Source: Verrucomicrobiaceae bacterium UBA1938 (GTDB lineage Bacteria > Verrucomicrobiota > Verrucomicrobiia > Verrucomicrobiales > Verrucomicrobiaceae). Taken from it: a DNA stretch of 64,000 bases. Positions 1 to 7,759 of the stretch are shown here, piece by piece. Below the pieces are notes generated by a model. That model did not search any database, was not told the DNA's origin, and saw only the letters and a program-made list of their open reading frames with translations. The position numbers were made by a program, and so were the translations under genes. The stretch spans positions 186,001-250,000 of the forward strand of contig DDFC01000042.1 in the NCBI GenBank assembly GCA_002336895.1, read 5' to 3'. Within the stretch, counting starts at the first letter, position 1; every line of letters starts with the position of its first letter.

Positions 1-150
1 TGCGAAATCGACAGGGCCATGCCTGGCGGCGTGGATGGCTTCTGGGCTCAGCACGTTTTCGCCCAGCGGCTTGGTCTCCGAATCTGGAGGCGTGGCGCAG
101 GAGGCAAGAGCGAGGACGCAGAGCAGGGTGGGGAAGCGGCGGATGTTCAT
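1..150 (-). CDS. Lipoprotein, N-terminal part only
   Basis: This gene runs off the left edge of the window, so only about 50 N-terminal residues are visible. They begin MNIRRFPTLLCVLALASC, a signal peptide with a positively charged start, a hydrophobic stretch and a lipobox (ALASC). The mature protein is therefore expected to be a lipid-anchored envelope protein starting at the Cys. A second in-frame ATG two codons upstream (position 156) is an alternative start; neither has a clear Shine-Dalgarno. The gene diverges from the pyruvyl-transferase gene at 253 and shares a ~100 bp intergenic region with it. The function cannot be told from this fragment. Confidence 0.7.
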   Translation of the reverse strand, partial: MNIRRFPTLLCVLALASCATPPDSETKPLGENVLSPEAIHAARHGPVDFA

Positions 151-252
151 GAGCATACAGGAGTACGGAGCTGGGCCGTGTGCAATACGCATGTCTGCTT
201 CTTTTTTGAGGGATTGCCTTTCAGCCGCTCGTTGCGCTAAAACCATTCAAAC

Positions 253-1497
253 ATGAACCGCCGCCATTTCATCCGCTCCGCCGCCGCCCTGCCATTCATC
301 TCCGCCATTGCTGCCGAAAAACCCAAACGGCTTATCCTGAGATCTTCGTGGCAGACGGTGAACATTGGGGACATCGGCCACACGCCGGGCGTGCTGGCGC
401 TGCTGGAAAAACACCTGCCAGAGGTGGAGGTGCGGCTGTGGCCGAGCAAGCTGGACAATGGCGTGGCCGAGATGCTGGCGGCGCGTTTCCCGAAGGTACA
501 GGTGATCCAGGGTGAGGCGGTGAAGAAAGCCTTTGAGGAATGCGATTTCCTCCTGCACGGCTCCGGCCCCTCGCTGGTGGCGCAGGCGGATGTGGTGAAA
601 TGGAGCCAGGCCACGGGCAAGCCCTACGGCGTGTATGGCATCACCTTCTCCGGCCAGCAGAGCTCCAGGAGCAAGACTCAGCCGCTGGTGAAAACGGTGG
701 ATGTGCTCAGCGGCGCGAAGTTTGTGTATTTCCGCGATTCTGTTTCCCTGGAACTGGCAAAGAAGATGGGCTGCACCTGCCCGCGCATGGAGTACGGGCC
801 GGATGGCGCGTTCGCCGTCGATCTGAAGGATGATGCGAAGGCCGAGGCCTTTCTGAAGGCGCACGGACTGGAGCAGGGGAAATTCCTCTGCTGCATCCCG
901 CGCCTGCGCAACACGCCCTACTGGACGCTGCCGGAGAAGAAGGCGGCCATTGATGAAAAGAAGGACGCACGCAACAAGGCCATGATGGACCACGATGGCA
1001 AGCCGCTGCTGGATGCCATCGTGAGCGTGATCAAGAACACCGATCTCAAGATCCTGCTGTGCCCGGAGGACAAGACGCAGATGAAAGTGGGCAAGGAAAT
1101 GCTCTACGACAAGCTGCCGGGAGAGGTGAAGGCGCGCGTGGTGTGGCGGGAGAGCTACTGGCTCACGGACGAGGCCATCAGCACCTACCGCCGCAGCGCC
1201 GGGCTTTTTGGTCATGAGATGCACAGCCCCATCATGTGCATCGGCAATGGCATCCCTGCCATCGTCTGCCGCTGGGCCGAGCAGACCAGCAAGGGCTACA
1301 TGTGGCAGGACATCGGCCTGGGCGAGTGGCTCTTTGATCTCGACAAGGAGGACGAGGTGCAAAAGGTGGCCGCCGCCGTGCTGGCGATGGCGAAAGATCC
1401 CGAGGGCTCCAAGGCGAAGGCTGAAAAGGCCCGCGAGCTGGTGATGGCGAAATTTGCCGCCAGCATGAGCGTGGTGCAGGGATGCTTGCCAGCGTGA
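253..1497 (+). CDS. Polysaccharide pyruvyl transferase-family protein with export signal
   Basis: This 414-residue protein resembles the polysaccharide pyruvyl transferase family. Cytoplasmic family members move pyruvate from phosphoenolpyruvate to sugars. The N-terminus MNRRHFIRSAAALPFISAIAA looks like a twin-arginine or Sec signal: RR followed by F, a hydrophobic segment, then an Ala-rich cleavage region. After it comes a first Rossmann-like half (NIGDIGHTPGVLALLEKH, HGSGPSLVA) and a second half with the family-like pattern GHEMHSPIMCIGNGIP near residues 320-335. Sec/Tat export of such an enzyme is odd, because its usual donor is cytoplasmic, so the true role may differ. It is a single gene followed closely by the convergent efflux operon. 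The family call is fairly secure; the function is not. Confidence 0.7.
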   Translation: MNRRHFIRSAAALPFISAIAAEKPKRLILRSSWQTVNIGDIGHTPGVLALLEKHLPEVEVRLWPSKLDNGVAEMLAARFPKVQVIQGEAVKKAFEECDFLLHGSGPSLVAQADVVKWSQATGKPYGVYGITFSGQQSSRSKTQPLVKTVDVLSGAKFVYFRDSVSLELAKKMGCTCPRMEYGPDGAFAVDLKDDAKAEAFLKAHGLEQGKFLCCIPRLRNTPYWTLPEKKAAIDEKKDARNKAMMDHDGKPLLDAIVSVIKNTDLKILLCPEDKTQMKVGKEMLYDKLPGEVKARVVWRESYWLTDEAISTYRRSAGLFGHEMHSPIMCIGNGIPAIVCRWAEQTSKGYMWQDIGLGEWLFDLDKEDEVQKVAAAVLAMAKDPEGSKAKAEKARELVMAKFAASMSVVQGCLPA

Positions 1498-1503
1498 GGT
1501 CGA

Positions 1504-2877
1504 TCAGTAAGGCACGCTCCAGGTGCCTGAAACACGCAATACTTCGATATGCGCACGCGCCTGGGTTGCGAGTGCCGCCTCGTAGTTGGCGCGCACCTCG
1601 CGCGCGGTGCGCTGGGCGGTCAGGAGGTCCAGCAAAGTGGCCTGGCCCTTCTGGTAGCTGATCTGGCGTGCATCCAGCACGATGCCCGCATTTTTCAAAA
1701 TGCCGGCCTGATAGCGCGCCACGCCATCCACGGCGGCGCGGTAAAGAGTGAGCGCCTGCCGCACTTCAACCTGCGTCTTCAGCTCCGCAGCCTGGATCTG
1801 CTTCTGCGCCTGCAGAGCGGCCTGCCGTGCGTTTTCGATGGCCGCCTTGTTCTGGTTCCAGATGGGCAGCGGCAGGGAGAAAAACATGACCAGCGAGTTG
1901 TTTGCCGGGGTGGGGGCGACGTTGTTCTGCGTGCTGCTCAGCTGGCTGATGCCCATGCCCACAGTCACATCCGGGATGCGGTTGGCCTTTTCCAGGGAGA
2001 CGCGACTGTTTGCGGCATCTGCCTGGTGCCGCAGAGCCACGAGATCGCCACGTCTGCCCAGCGCCTGGGCGGTGAGTTCTTTAGCGTCAAATTTCTGCTC
2101 AGGCTGCTCCAGGTTGCCCACCGGTATGAGGCGCAGGAAAGCCCCTTCGACTCCGATGAAAGCACCCAGCGCCTGGCTGGCCGACTCCGCCTGAGCGTCG
2201 GTGTTGCGCAACTCGGTTTGAAACTGCTGTTCTTCGATCTCCGTCTGCAGGTAGTCCGCCTCGCTGATCTGCCCCGCCTTGTAGCGCTCCAGCTGGGCCT
2301 TCACCAGTTCCTGCATGTCGCGGGCGATGTCCCGGCTCTTCTGGGCCAGTCGCCGTTGGGTCAGCGCCTCCACAAAGGCCACGGCCGCGTCAGATTTGAG
2401 CTGGTTGAGAAAGCCGTCCAGCGTGGCCTCGGTGGCTGCCTTGCTCTTGCGCGCCACTTCTGTCCGCAGGCGACGTTTGCCGCCGGTCTCAAAGAGCTGC
2501 TGGATGTTGCCCACGGTATTGCTCTGCAGGCGCTGGGAGCCTGCGTAGGTGATGTCACGCGAAAAGCCGTAGTTGAGCTCGGGGTTGGGGATCTGTCTGG
2601 CAGCGGCGATCTCGGCCTCGGCAATGGAGACATTATAGCGCTCCGCCGCGTAGTTCAGGTTCGTCTGCAGCACCATCTGCACAAAGGCCTGCATGGGCAG
2701 CACGATCTCGCGCGGCTTGCCATCATCCGGCAGCGTGGTTTTCGAGGCATCGCCGGAGGCTTTGGCTTTGTCGTGGCTCTGAGTTCCGGCGGCTTTGGGC
2801 TTTGCGTCATCAGCAGCACGCACATGCATGCACTGGAAGAGCACCGGGCTTAGCAGGAGGAGATGGAGGGTTCGCAT
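1504..2877 (-). CDS. TolC-family outer membrane channel of heavy-metal RND efflux (CzcC/CusC-like)
   Basis: This 457-residue protein is the outer-membrane channel that completes the tripartite pump encoded just upstream. The N-terminus MRTLHLLLLSPVLFQCMHVRA is a Sec signal peptide, which is why the ATG at 2877 is preferred over a TTG at 2913 that overlaps the pump gene's stop codon. The mature part has two outer-membrane efflux repeats of long helices. The first, about residues 90-260, includes QIPNPELNYGFSRDITYAG and QLFETGGKRRLRTEVARK. The second, about 270-450, includes RIPDVTVGMGISQLSS and LPLPIWNQNKAAIENARQAA, both typical of CzcC-type channels. It is the last gene of the operon adaptor-pump-channel. 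The substrate ion cannot be fixed from this subunit. Confidence 0.88.
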   Translation of the reverse strand: MRTLHLLLLSPVLFQCMHVRAADDAKPKAAGTQSHDKAKASGDASKTTLPDDGKPREIVLPMQAFVQMVLQTNLNYAAERYNVSIAEAEIAAARQIPNPELNYGFSRDITYAGSQRLQSNTVGNIQQLFETGGKRRLRTEVARKSKAATEATLDGFLNQLKSDAAVAFVEALTQRRLAQKSRDIARDMQELVKAQLERYKAGQISEADYLQTEIEEQQFQTELRNTDAQAESASQALGAFIGVEGAFLRLIPVGNLEQPEQKFDAKELTAQALGRRGDLVALRHQADAANSRVSLEKANRIPDVTVGMGISQLSSTQNNVAPTPANNSLVMFFSLPLPIWNQNKAAIENARQAALQAQKQIQAAELKTQVEVRQALTLYRAAVDGVARYQAGILKNAGIVLDARQISYQKGQATLLDLLTAQRTAREVRANYEAALATQARAHIEVLRVSGTWSVPY

Positions 2878-2909
2878 GGCCGTTCTGGTGGGCGGGTTGG
2901 CTGGGGCGC

Positions 2910-5900
2910 TCAAGGCATCTCAATGGATTCTTTCCTGGCAGGCGGGCGTGCAGCTGCCCACTTTTCGATCACATAATAGGCTGCGGGCAGCACCAGCAGC
3001 GTGAGCAGGGTGGCGGTGATGAGGCCGCCCACCACCACAGTGGCGAGCGGGCGCTGCACATCGCTGCCCACCTGATGGGTGAGCGCCGCAGGCAGCAGGC
3101 CCAGGGTGGCCACGGTGGCCGTCATGAGCACCGGGCGCAGACGCTCATGCGCGCCACGTTGCACAGCCTCGGCCAGATTGTCCGGCACCAGTGTGCGCCA
3201 GCGGTTCAGATTGGCCAGCATGATGACCCCGTTTTGCACGGCCACGCCAAAGAGCGCGATGAAGCCCACGGCGCTGGAAACATTGAGTGTCATGTCCCGT
3301 GCATGCAGCAGCGCCAAGCCGCCCAGCAGGGACATGGGAACTGTGAGCATGATCACCGCCGCCTGGCGGGCCGTGCCAAAATTGGCGTAGAGCAGCAGGA
3401 AAATGAGCCCCAGCGCCGCAGGCAGAATGAGCATCAGGCGCATCTGGGCACGCTGCTGGTTCTCAAACATGCCACCCCAGCGGATGGTGAAGGCATTGGC
3501 ATCAAACTTCACTTTTTCCGTCACTGTGTCCTGCGCCTCTTTGAGGAAGCCTGCGAGGTCACGCCCGCGCAGATTCAGCTTCACTGTGAGGTGGCGTTTG
3601 CCCATCTCGCGTGTGATCATGCCTTCTCCCAGAGCCAGCTCCACCGTGGCCACGCTGGCCAGAGGCACCGGCGGTCCGTTGGCGGAGTCGATGAGCAGGG
3701 CGGCCAGCTTGTCAGGGCTGTTGCGCACATCGGGAGGATAACGCATGGCGATGTCATAGACGCGGTCACCATCGTAAATCTGGGCCATGGCCTTGCCGCC
3801 GATGGGACCTTCAATGAGGTTCACCACATCAGACACATTCACTCCCAGACGGGAGGCGGCCGCACGGTTGTAGGTGATGCGCACCTGAGTGAGCGGCGGC
3901 TCCTGGTCGATCGCCACGTCCACCGCGCCCGGCACTGCTGCGATCACGTCCCTAATTTCTTCCGTGACGCGCCGTGTCTCCCTGAAGTCATGGCCGAAGA
4001 CCTTCACCACCAGCTCGCTGTGCGCGCCGGAGATCTTGTCGTTCACGCCGTCGATCATCGGCTGGGCAAAACCTACCGAGAGTCCTGGCACTTTGTTCAG
4101 GCGTTCGCTGATCTTTGCGATCAGCGCCTGCTTGTCCCCTCCCCATTCATGGTAGGGCCGCAGACCCACGTAGGATTCGATGTGGGAGGTGGTCCACGGG
4201 TCAGTGCCGTCCTCATTGTGGCCCAGCTGAGAGACCACGTCCGTGACCTCGGCGAATTCTTTGACAGCCATGCGGTACTGACGCGTGAGCTCCAACGCCT
4301 TGGGCAGGGAGATGCCCGAGGGCATGTTCACCTGCAGCCAGAGGGAGCCTTCATCGAGGTAAGGGAGGAACTCGCGGCCAATGGTGGCTCCGAGCACCCC
4401 GGCGATCACGATGGCCGTCGCGCCAGGTACCAACGCCAGCAGAGGCCGGGCCGTGATGCGTGAGAGCACCGCATCATAGCGGGTGCTGAGCCATTTGAAG
4501 ATGGGGTTTTCAAATGTCTTGCCCGGCTTACGGTAGAGCAGATAGGACAGCGCCGGGATGGCGGTGAGGGCAAAAATCAGAGCGCCTAGCACCGCGTAGC
4601 CGATGGTGAAGGCCATGGGCGTGAAGAGCTTGCGCTCCACGCGCTCAAACGCAAACAGCGGCAGGTAGGCGCAGATGATGATGACGGAGGCGAAGAACAT
4701 CGGCCGTGCCACCTCCAGCGCGGCGTCTCGAGTGGCCGCCAGGGTCAGCGGCCCATCGGATTTCTCCCGCCGGTGCAGCACCACCTCCAGCAGCACGATC
4801 GCACCGTCCACGATCATGCCGAAGTCGATCGCGCCTAAAGAGAGGAGATTGGCCGGTACATTGGTGAAATGCATCAGCAGAAAGGCGTATAGGAGGGAGA
4901 AGGGAATGGTCAGCGCCACCAGCAGCGCGCCGCGCAGGCTGCCGAGGAAGATGATGAGCACCACCGTCACCAGCACCATGCCCTCCAGCAGCGTCTTGCC
5001 CACGGTGTGGAGCGTGGTGTCCACGAGTTCTGAGCGGTCCAGGTAGGGCACCAGCTTCACGTCCGGAGGGAGCACGCCGTTGTTCAGCTCCTCCACGGCC
5101 TTGTGCAGCCCCTCCAGCACGCGGGAGGGGTTTTCGCCTTTGAGCAAAACACAGATGCCGGAGACGACATCGTCGTTGTCGTTCTTGCCCACCACGCCCA
5201 CGCGCTCCAGGCCGCCGAAACGCACCTCCCCGATGTCACGCACCAGGATGGGCACGCCTTTGATGGAACTGATCACCACGCTGCCGAGATCCTCAAGGGA
5301 GCGGATGACTCCCAGCCCGCGTACCACAAACCCCTGCTCTCCGCGAACCATGATGCTGCCCCCTGCCGTATTGCCATTGGCGGTGATGGCATCCGCCACG
5401 TTTTGAGGAGAGAGATTGTGGGAGCGCAGCCGGGCGGGGTCCAGGATGATCTGGAACTGCTTGGGCTCTCCGCCAAAGCTCGTCACATCCGCCACGCCAA
5501 AGACCTGCTTGAGCCGCGGCTTGACCACCCAGTCCTGCAGATCTTTGAGGGCAAAGGCGTCGCGCCATGAGGACTCCACCGTGTAGCGGAAGATCTCGCC
5601 GATCGGGGAAGTCAGAGGGTCCAGCCCTGCCACGGCTCCTGGGGGTAGGGAGGCTGCCATGTAGCGCTCCTGCAAACGCTGCCGCGCCCAGTAGCTCTCG
5701 ACGCCGTCACGAAACACCACGGTGATCAGGGAGAGGCCGAAGGCGCTCTTGGAGCGCATGACGTGCATGCCTGGAGTGCCTGCCAGTTCGCGCTCGATGG
5801 GGATGGTCACTTGCTGCTCCACCTCCTCCGCCGCATGGCCCGGATAAAGCGTGATGACCTGGGAGGTGGTGTCTCCGATATCCGGATACGCCTCCACGGC

Positions 5901-6002
5901 CAGCTGGTTCCAGCTATAGATGCCGGCCATGCACATGGCCAGCAGCAGGCACAGCACCAGCGTCTGGCGCTCCATGCAAAAGCTGACAAGACGCGGAATC
6001 AT
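2910..6002 (-). CDS. czcA: Heavy-metal efflux RND transporter (CzcA/CusA family)
   Basis: This 1030-residue inner-membrane pump is of full family length. It uses proton motive force to export metal cations from periplasm or cytoplasm. The RND layout is visible: TM1 near residues 10-32, a large periplasmic loop, TM2-6 (about 335-475), a second loop, and TM8-12 near the C-terminus. The heavy-metal-class signature lies in TM4, DFGMIVDGAIV at residues 393-403, with acidic residues D393 and D399 in the proton-relay position. The start ATG overlaps the adaptor stop codon by 4 bp, indicating translational coupling. Czc-type (Zn/Co/Cd) or Cus-type (Cu/Ag) specificity is not resolved by eye; the symbol marks the family only. 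Confidence 0.9.
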   Translation of the reverse strand: MIPRLVSFCMERQTLVLCLLLAMCMAGIYSWNQLAVEAYPDIGDTTSQVITLYPGHAAEEVEQQVTIPIERELAGTPGMHVMRSKSAFGLSLITVVFRDGVESYWARQRLQERYMAASLPPGAVAGLDPLTSPIGEIFRYTVESSWRDAFALKDLQDWVVKPRLKQVFGVADVTSFGGEPKQFQIILDPARLRSHNLSPQNVADAITANGNTAGGSIMVRGEQGFVVRGLGVIRSLEDLGSVVISSIKGVPILVRDIGEVRFGGLERVGVVGKNDNDDVVSGICVLLKGENPSRVLEGLHKAVEELNNGVLPPDVKLVPYLDRSELVDTTLHTVGKTLLEGMVLVTVVLIIFLGSLRGALLVALTIPFSLLYAFLLMHFTNVPANLLSLGAIDFGMIVDGAIVLLEVVLHRREKSDGPLTLAATRDAALEVARPMFFASVIIICAYLPLFAFERVERKLFTPMAFTIGYAVLGALIFALTAIPALSYLLYRKPGKTFENPIFKWLSTRYDAVLSRITARPLLALVPGATAIVIAGVLGATIGREFLPYLDEGSLWLQVNMPSGISLPKALELTRQYRMAVKEFAEVTDVVSQLGHNEDGTDPWTTSHIESYVGLRPYHEWGGDKQALIAKISERLNKVPGLSVGFAQPMIDGVNDKISGAHSELVVKVFGHDFRETRRVTEEIRDVIAAVPGAVDVAIDQEPPLTQVRITYNRAAASRLGVNVSDVVNLIEGPIGGKAMAQIYDGDRVYDIAMRYPPDVRNSPDKLAALLIDSANGPPVPLASVATVELALGEGMITREMGKRHLTVKLNLRGRDLAGFLKEAQDTVTEKVKFDANAFTIRWGGMFENQQRAQMRLMLILPAALGLIFLLLYANFGTARQAAVIMLTVPMSLLGGLALLHARDMTLNVSSAVGFIALFGVAVQNGVIMLANLNRWRTLVPDNLAEAVQRGAHERLRPVLMTATVATLGLLPAALTHQVGSDVQRPLATVVVGGLITATLLTLLVLPAAYYVIEKWAAARPPARKESIEMP

Positions 6003-7147
6003 TGGAAAAGAACTCCATTTTTCTTGAGCACTTGCGCGCCTTCCTTCAGGCCGTTGAGGATGATCACCCGGCCTTTACCTGCATCCCCGCCAATGGTCAC
6101 CTGCCTGCTTTCCAGGGTGTTTGGTGCCACCTGCTCGAAGACAAAAGCGTCCGCACCCACCTGCAGAATGGCTTCCGCAGGCACGGAGAGAGTCTGCTCC
6201 ATGACAGTGGGCACGGTCACCGTGGCGTACATGCCGGGTTTGAGTCGGTCGTTCGGATTCGGCAACTCCACTCGCATGGATGCCACACGAGTCTCCTCGG
6301 TGATGACGTCGCCCAGATGCGTCACGGTGCCCTTGAATTTCTCGCCGGGGTAGGATTCGAACAGGGCCTCCACTGGTGCATTTTTGCGGAATAGCCGCAG
6401 ATCGCGTTCCGGCACGTGGATGGTCAGCCAGACGACGGAGAGATCCGCCACGGTGGCCAGCGGCTGATTGTTGTCGTTGCGCATTTCGCCCTTGCCTGCG
6501 CTGACGGCAATGACTCTGCCGGACTGTGGAGCCAGCACCCTGAGCAGGCCTCCGGGGGCATCCTTGAGAGGATCAAAGCCCATGAAGCGCAGCACCTCCG
6601 TGGCAGCCTCCATGTTGGCCTGGGCCGCATCATACACATCCTGCGCCTCGTCCAGATCCTTTTGTGCCGCCACCTTGGCGGCCAGAAGCTGCGACTGCCG
6701 CTTCAGGCTTTTTTCGGCCAGGTTCAGCGCGCTTTTCGCCTTCACATAGTCCGCCTGCGCCGTGACTCCGCCCGTGGCGCTGATGATGGCCACTGGCTGG
6801 CCTTCTTTGACCGTGTCTCCGAGGGACACGAGAATGCGCACCAGTTTGCCCGCCACGGCTGGAAACACATGAGCCAGCCTCACAGGATCAGCTTCGATGC
6901 TGCCGGTGAAAGTCCTGGTCACGGAGCGCTCTGCCCTGGCAGCCTGTTCGAACTCAAGGCGGCCGCGCAATGGCGAACCCTCAGGTATGACAATGCGGTT
7001 GCCGGTCTTTTCGTAGGCGGGTTTGTCCTCAGCGTGAGGCTGGGCGCCATGACGGCCGCAGCACGCGAGCAGCAGCACCCAGAAAGGCATGACAACGCGC
7101 AGGCTCAGGCCCGGCTGTTTGACGTGGTTGGCTCTGTTGGAACTCAT
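5999..7147 (-). CDS. czcB: RND efflux periplasmic adaptor (CzcB-like membrane fusion protein)
   Basis: This 382-residue membrane-fusion subunit bridges the RND pump and the TolC-type channel. A signal sequence ends in a lipobox-like LLLACCG near residue 30, so it is probably a lipoprotein. Next come a beta-barrel/lipoyl half (GKLVRILVSLGDTVKEGQP), an alpha-helical hairpin about residues 140-200 (NLAEKSLKRQSQLLAAKVAA), the second lipoyl half, and the conserved C-terminal part (NDRLKPGMYATVTV). It is the first gene of the three-gene operon and overlaps czcA by 4 bp. The ~295 bp upstream is the likely operon promoter region. No C-terminal metal-chaperone domain is visible. Confidence 0.88.
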   Translation of the reverse strand: MSSNRANHVKQPGLSLRVVMPFWVLLLACCGRHGAQPHAEDKPAYEKTGNRIVIPEGSPLRGRLEFEQAARAERSVTRTFTGSIEADPVRLAHVFPAVAGKLVRILVSLGDTVKEGQPVAIISATGGVTAQADYVKAKSALNLAEKSLKRQSQLLAAKVAAQKDLDEAQDVYDAAQANMEAATEVLRFMGFDPLKDAPGGLLRVLAPQSGRVIAVSAGKGEMRNDNNQPLATVADLSVVWLTIHVPERDLRLFRKNAPVEALFESYPGEKFKGTVTHLGDVITEETRVASMRVELPNPNDRLKPGMYATVTVPTVMEQTLSVPAEAILQVGADAFVFEQVAPNTLESRQVTIGGDAGKGRVIILNGLKEGAQVLKKNGVLFQ

Positions 7148-7442
7148 GGCCCTGAGGTGACTTGCTTGATGCGTTTAGGCGGATGAGTTGGGACAGACAA
7201 GTTAAAAGCGCGTTAAAAGAAAGCGCACATGGAGTGTGAGTGTGACAGCATTATTTAGAGGGACCTTCGAATCGATTTCTCGGCACAAATCGGCAAGTAG
7301 AAAAAACGGTTTGGTTTGTAAAGTTAGTGTTGGTTAAATTCTTTAGGTGTGAAAAATTCTGGACTATTCGCCTTTGATGAACCTTCACCTCCAGCTCCTT
7401 TTCTTACATTTTTTAAGTCCGCTGTAGTGCTGCACTCGTGGC
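7148..7442. other. AT-richer intergenic region upstream of the efflux operon
   Basis: This 295 bp stretch is clearly AT-richer than the flanking genes. It must carry the promoter of the minus-strand czcBAC operon, but I cannot assign convincing -35/-10 boxes. Its right end abuts the porin relic. Confidence 0.5.
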
Positions 7443-7643
7443 ATGGAGCAGACAATGGCATCCTCGTGGGGGGACAGCACGCTGTCCTACGGCGCGGAAA
7501 AGATCATCGAGACGTACTACGACATCGCCGTGGCCTCATGGCTGCATCTGGCCTTTGACTACCAGTTTGCCATGAACCCGGCGTACAACCGTGATCGCGG
7601 CCCGGTGCACATCTTTGGCGCGCGGCTGCACTGGGAGTTTTAA
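7443..7643 (+). pseudogene. 3' remnant of an OprB-like carbohydrate porin
   Basis: This reading frame of about 66 codons ends ...IFGARLHWEF. It contains ETYYDIAVASWLHLAFDYQF and NPAYNRDRGPVHIFG, which match the last beta-strands of carbohydrate-selective OprB porins: the pattern YY-W-L-P-D-Q-NP-G, then G-R-H-F with a terminal aromatic residue. An in-frame TAG lies six codons before the ATG. No upstream part of a porin is present in any frame, so only the C-terminal ~60 residues of a ~400-residue family remain. It is read as a decayed gene, not as a small protein. An assembly junction is a less likely explanation. Confidence 0.6.
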
Positions 7644-7759
7644 AGCCGGGTTTGTGACGGAAATAGGGATTGCGCCGAGGTGAGGGGGAGAGGTAATATC
7701 GAACCAATCCATCGCAGGAGAGTCTGTATGGATCGGTCGGCTTCAACCCTGAAAACGCC

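Noticed and set aside
2802..4463. Long plus-strand open frame opposite the RND pump gene
   Set aside because: It is His/Gln/Arg-rich with no family pattern, and lies antisense to a gene with a perfect RND signature. Such shadows are expected in high-GC DNA.
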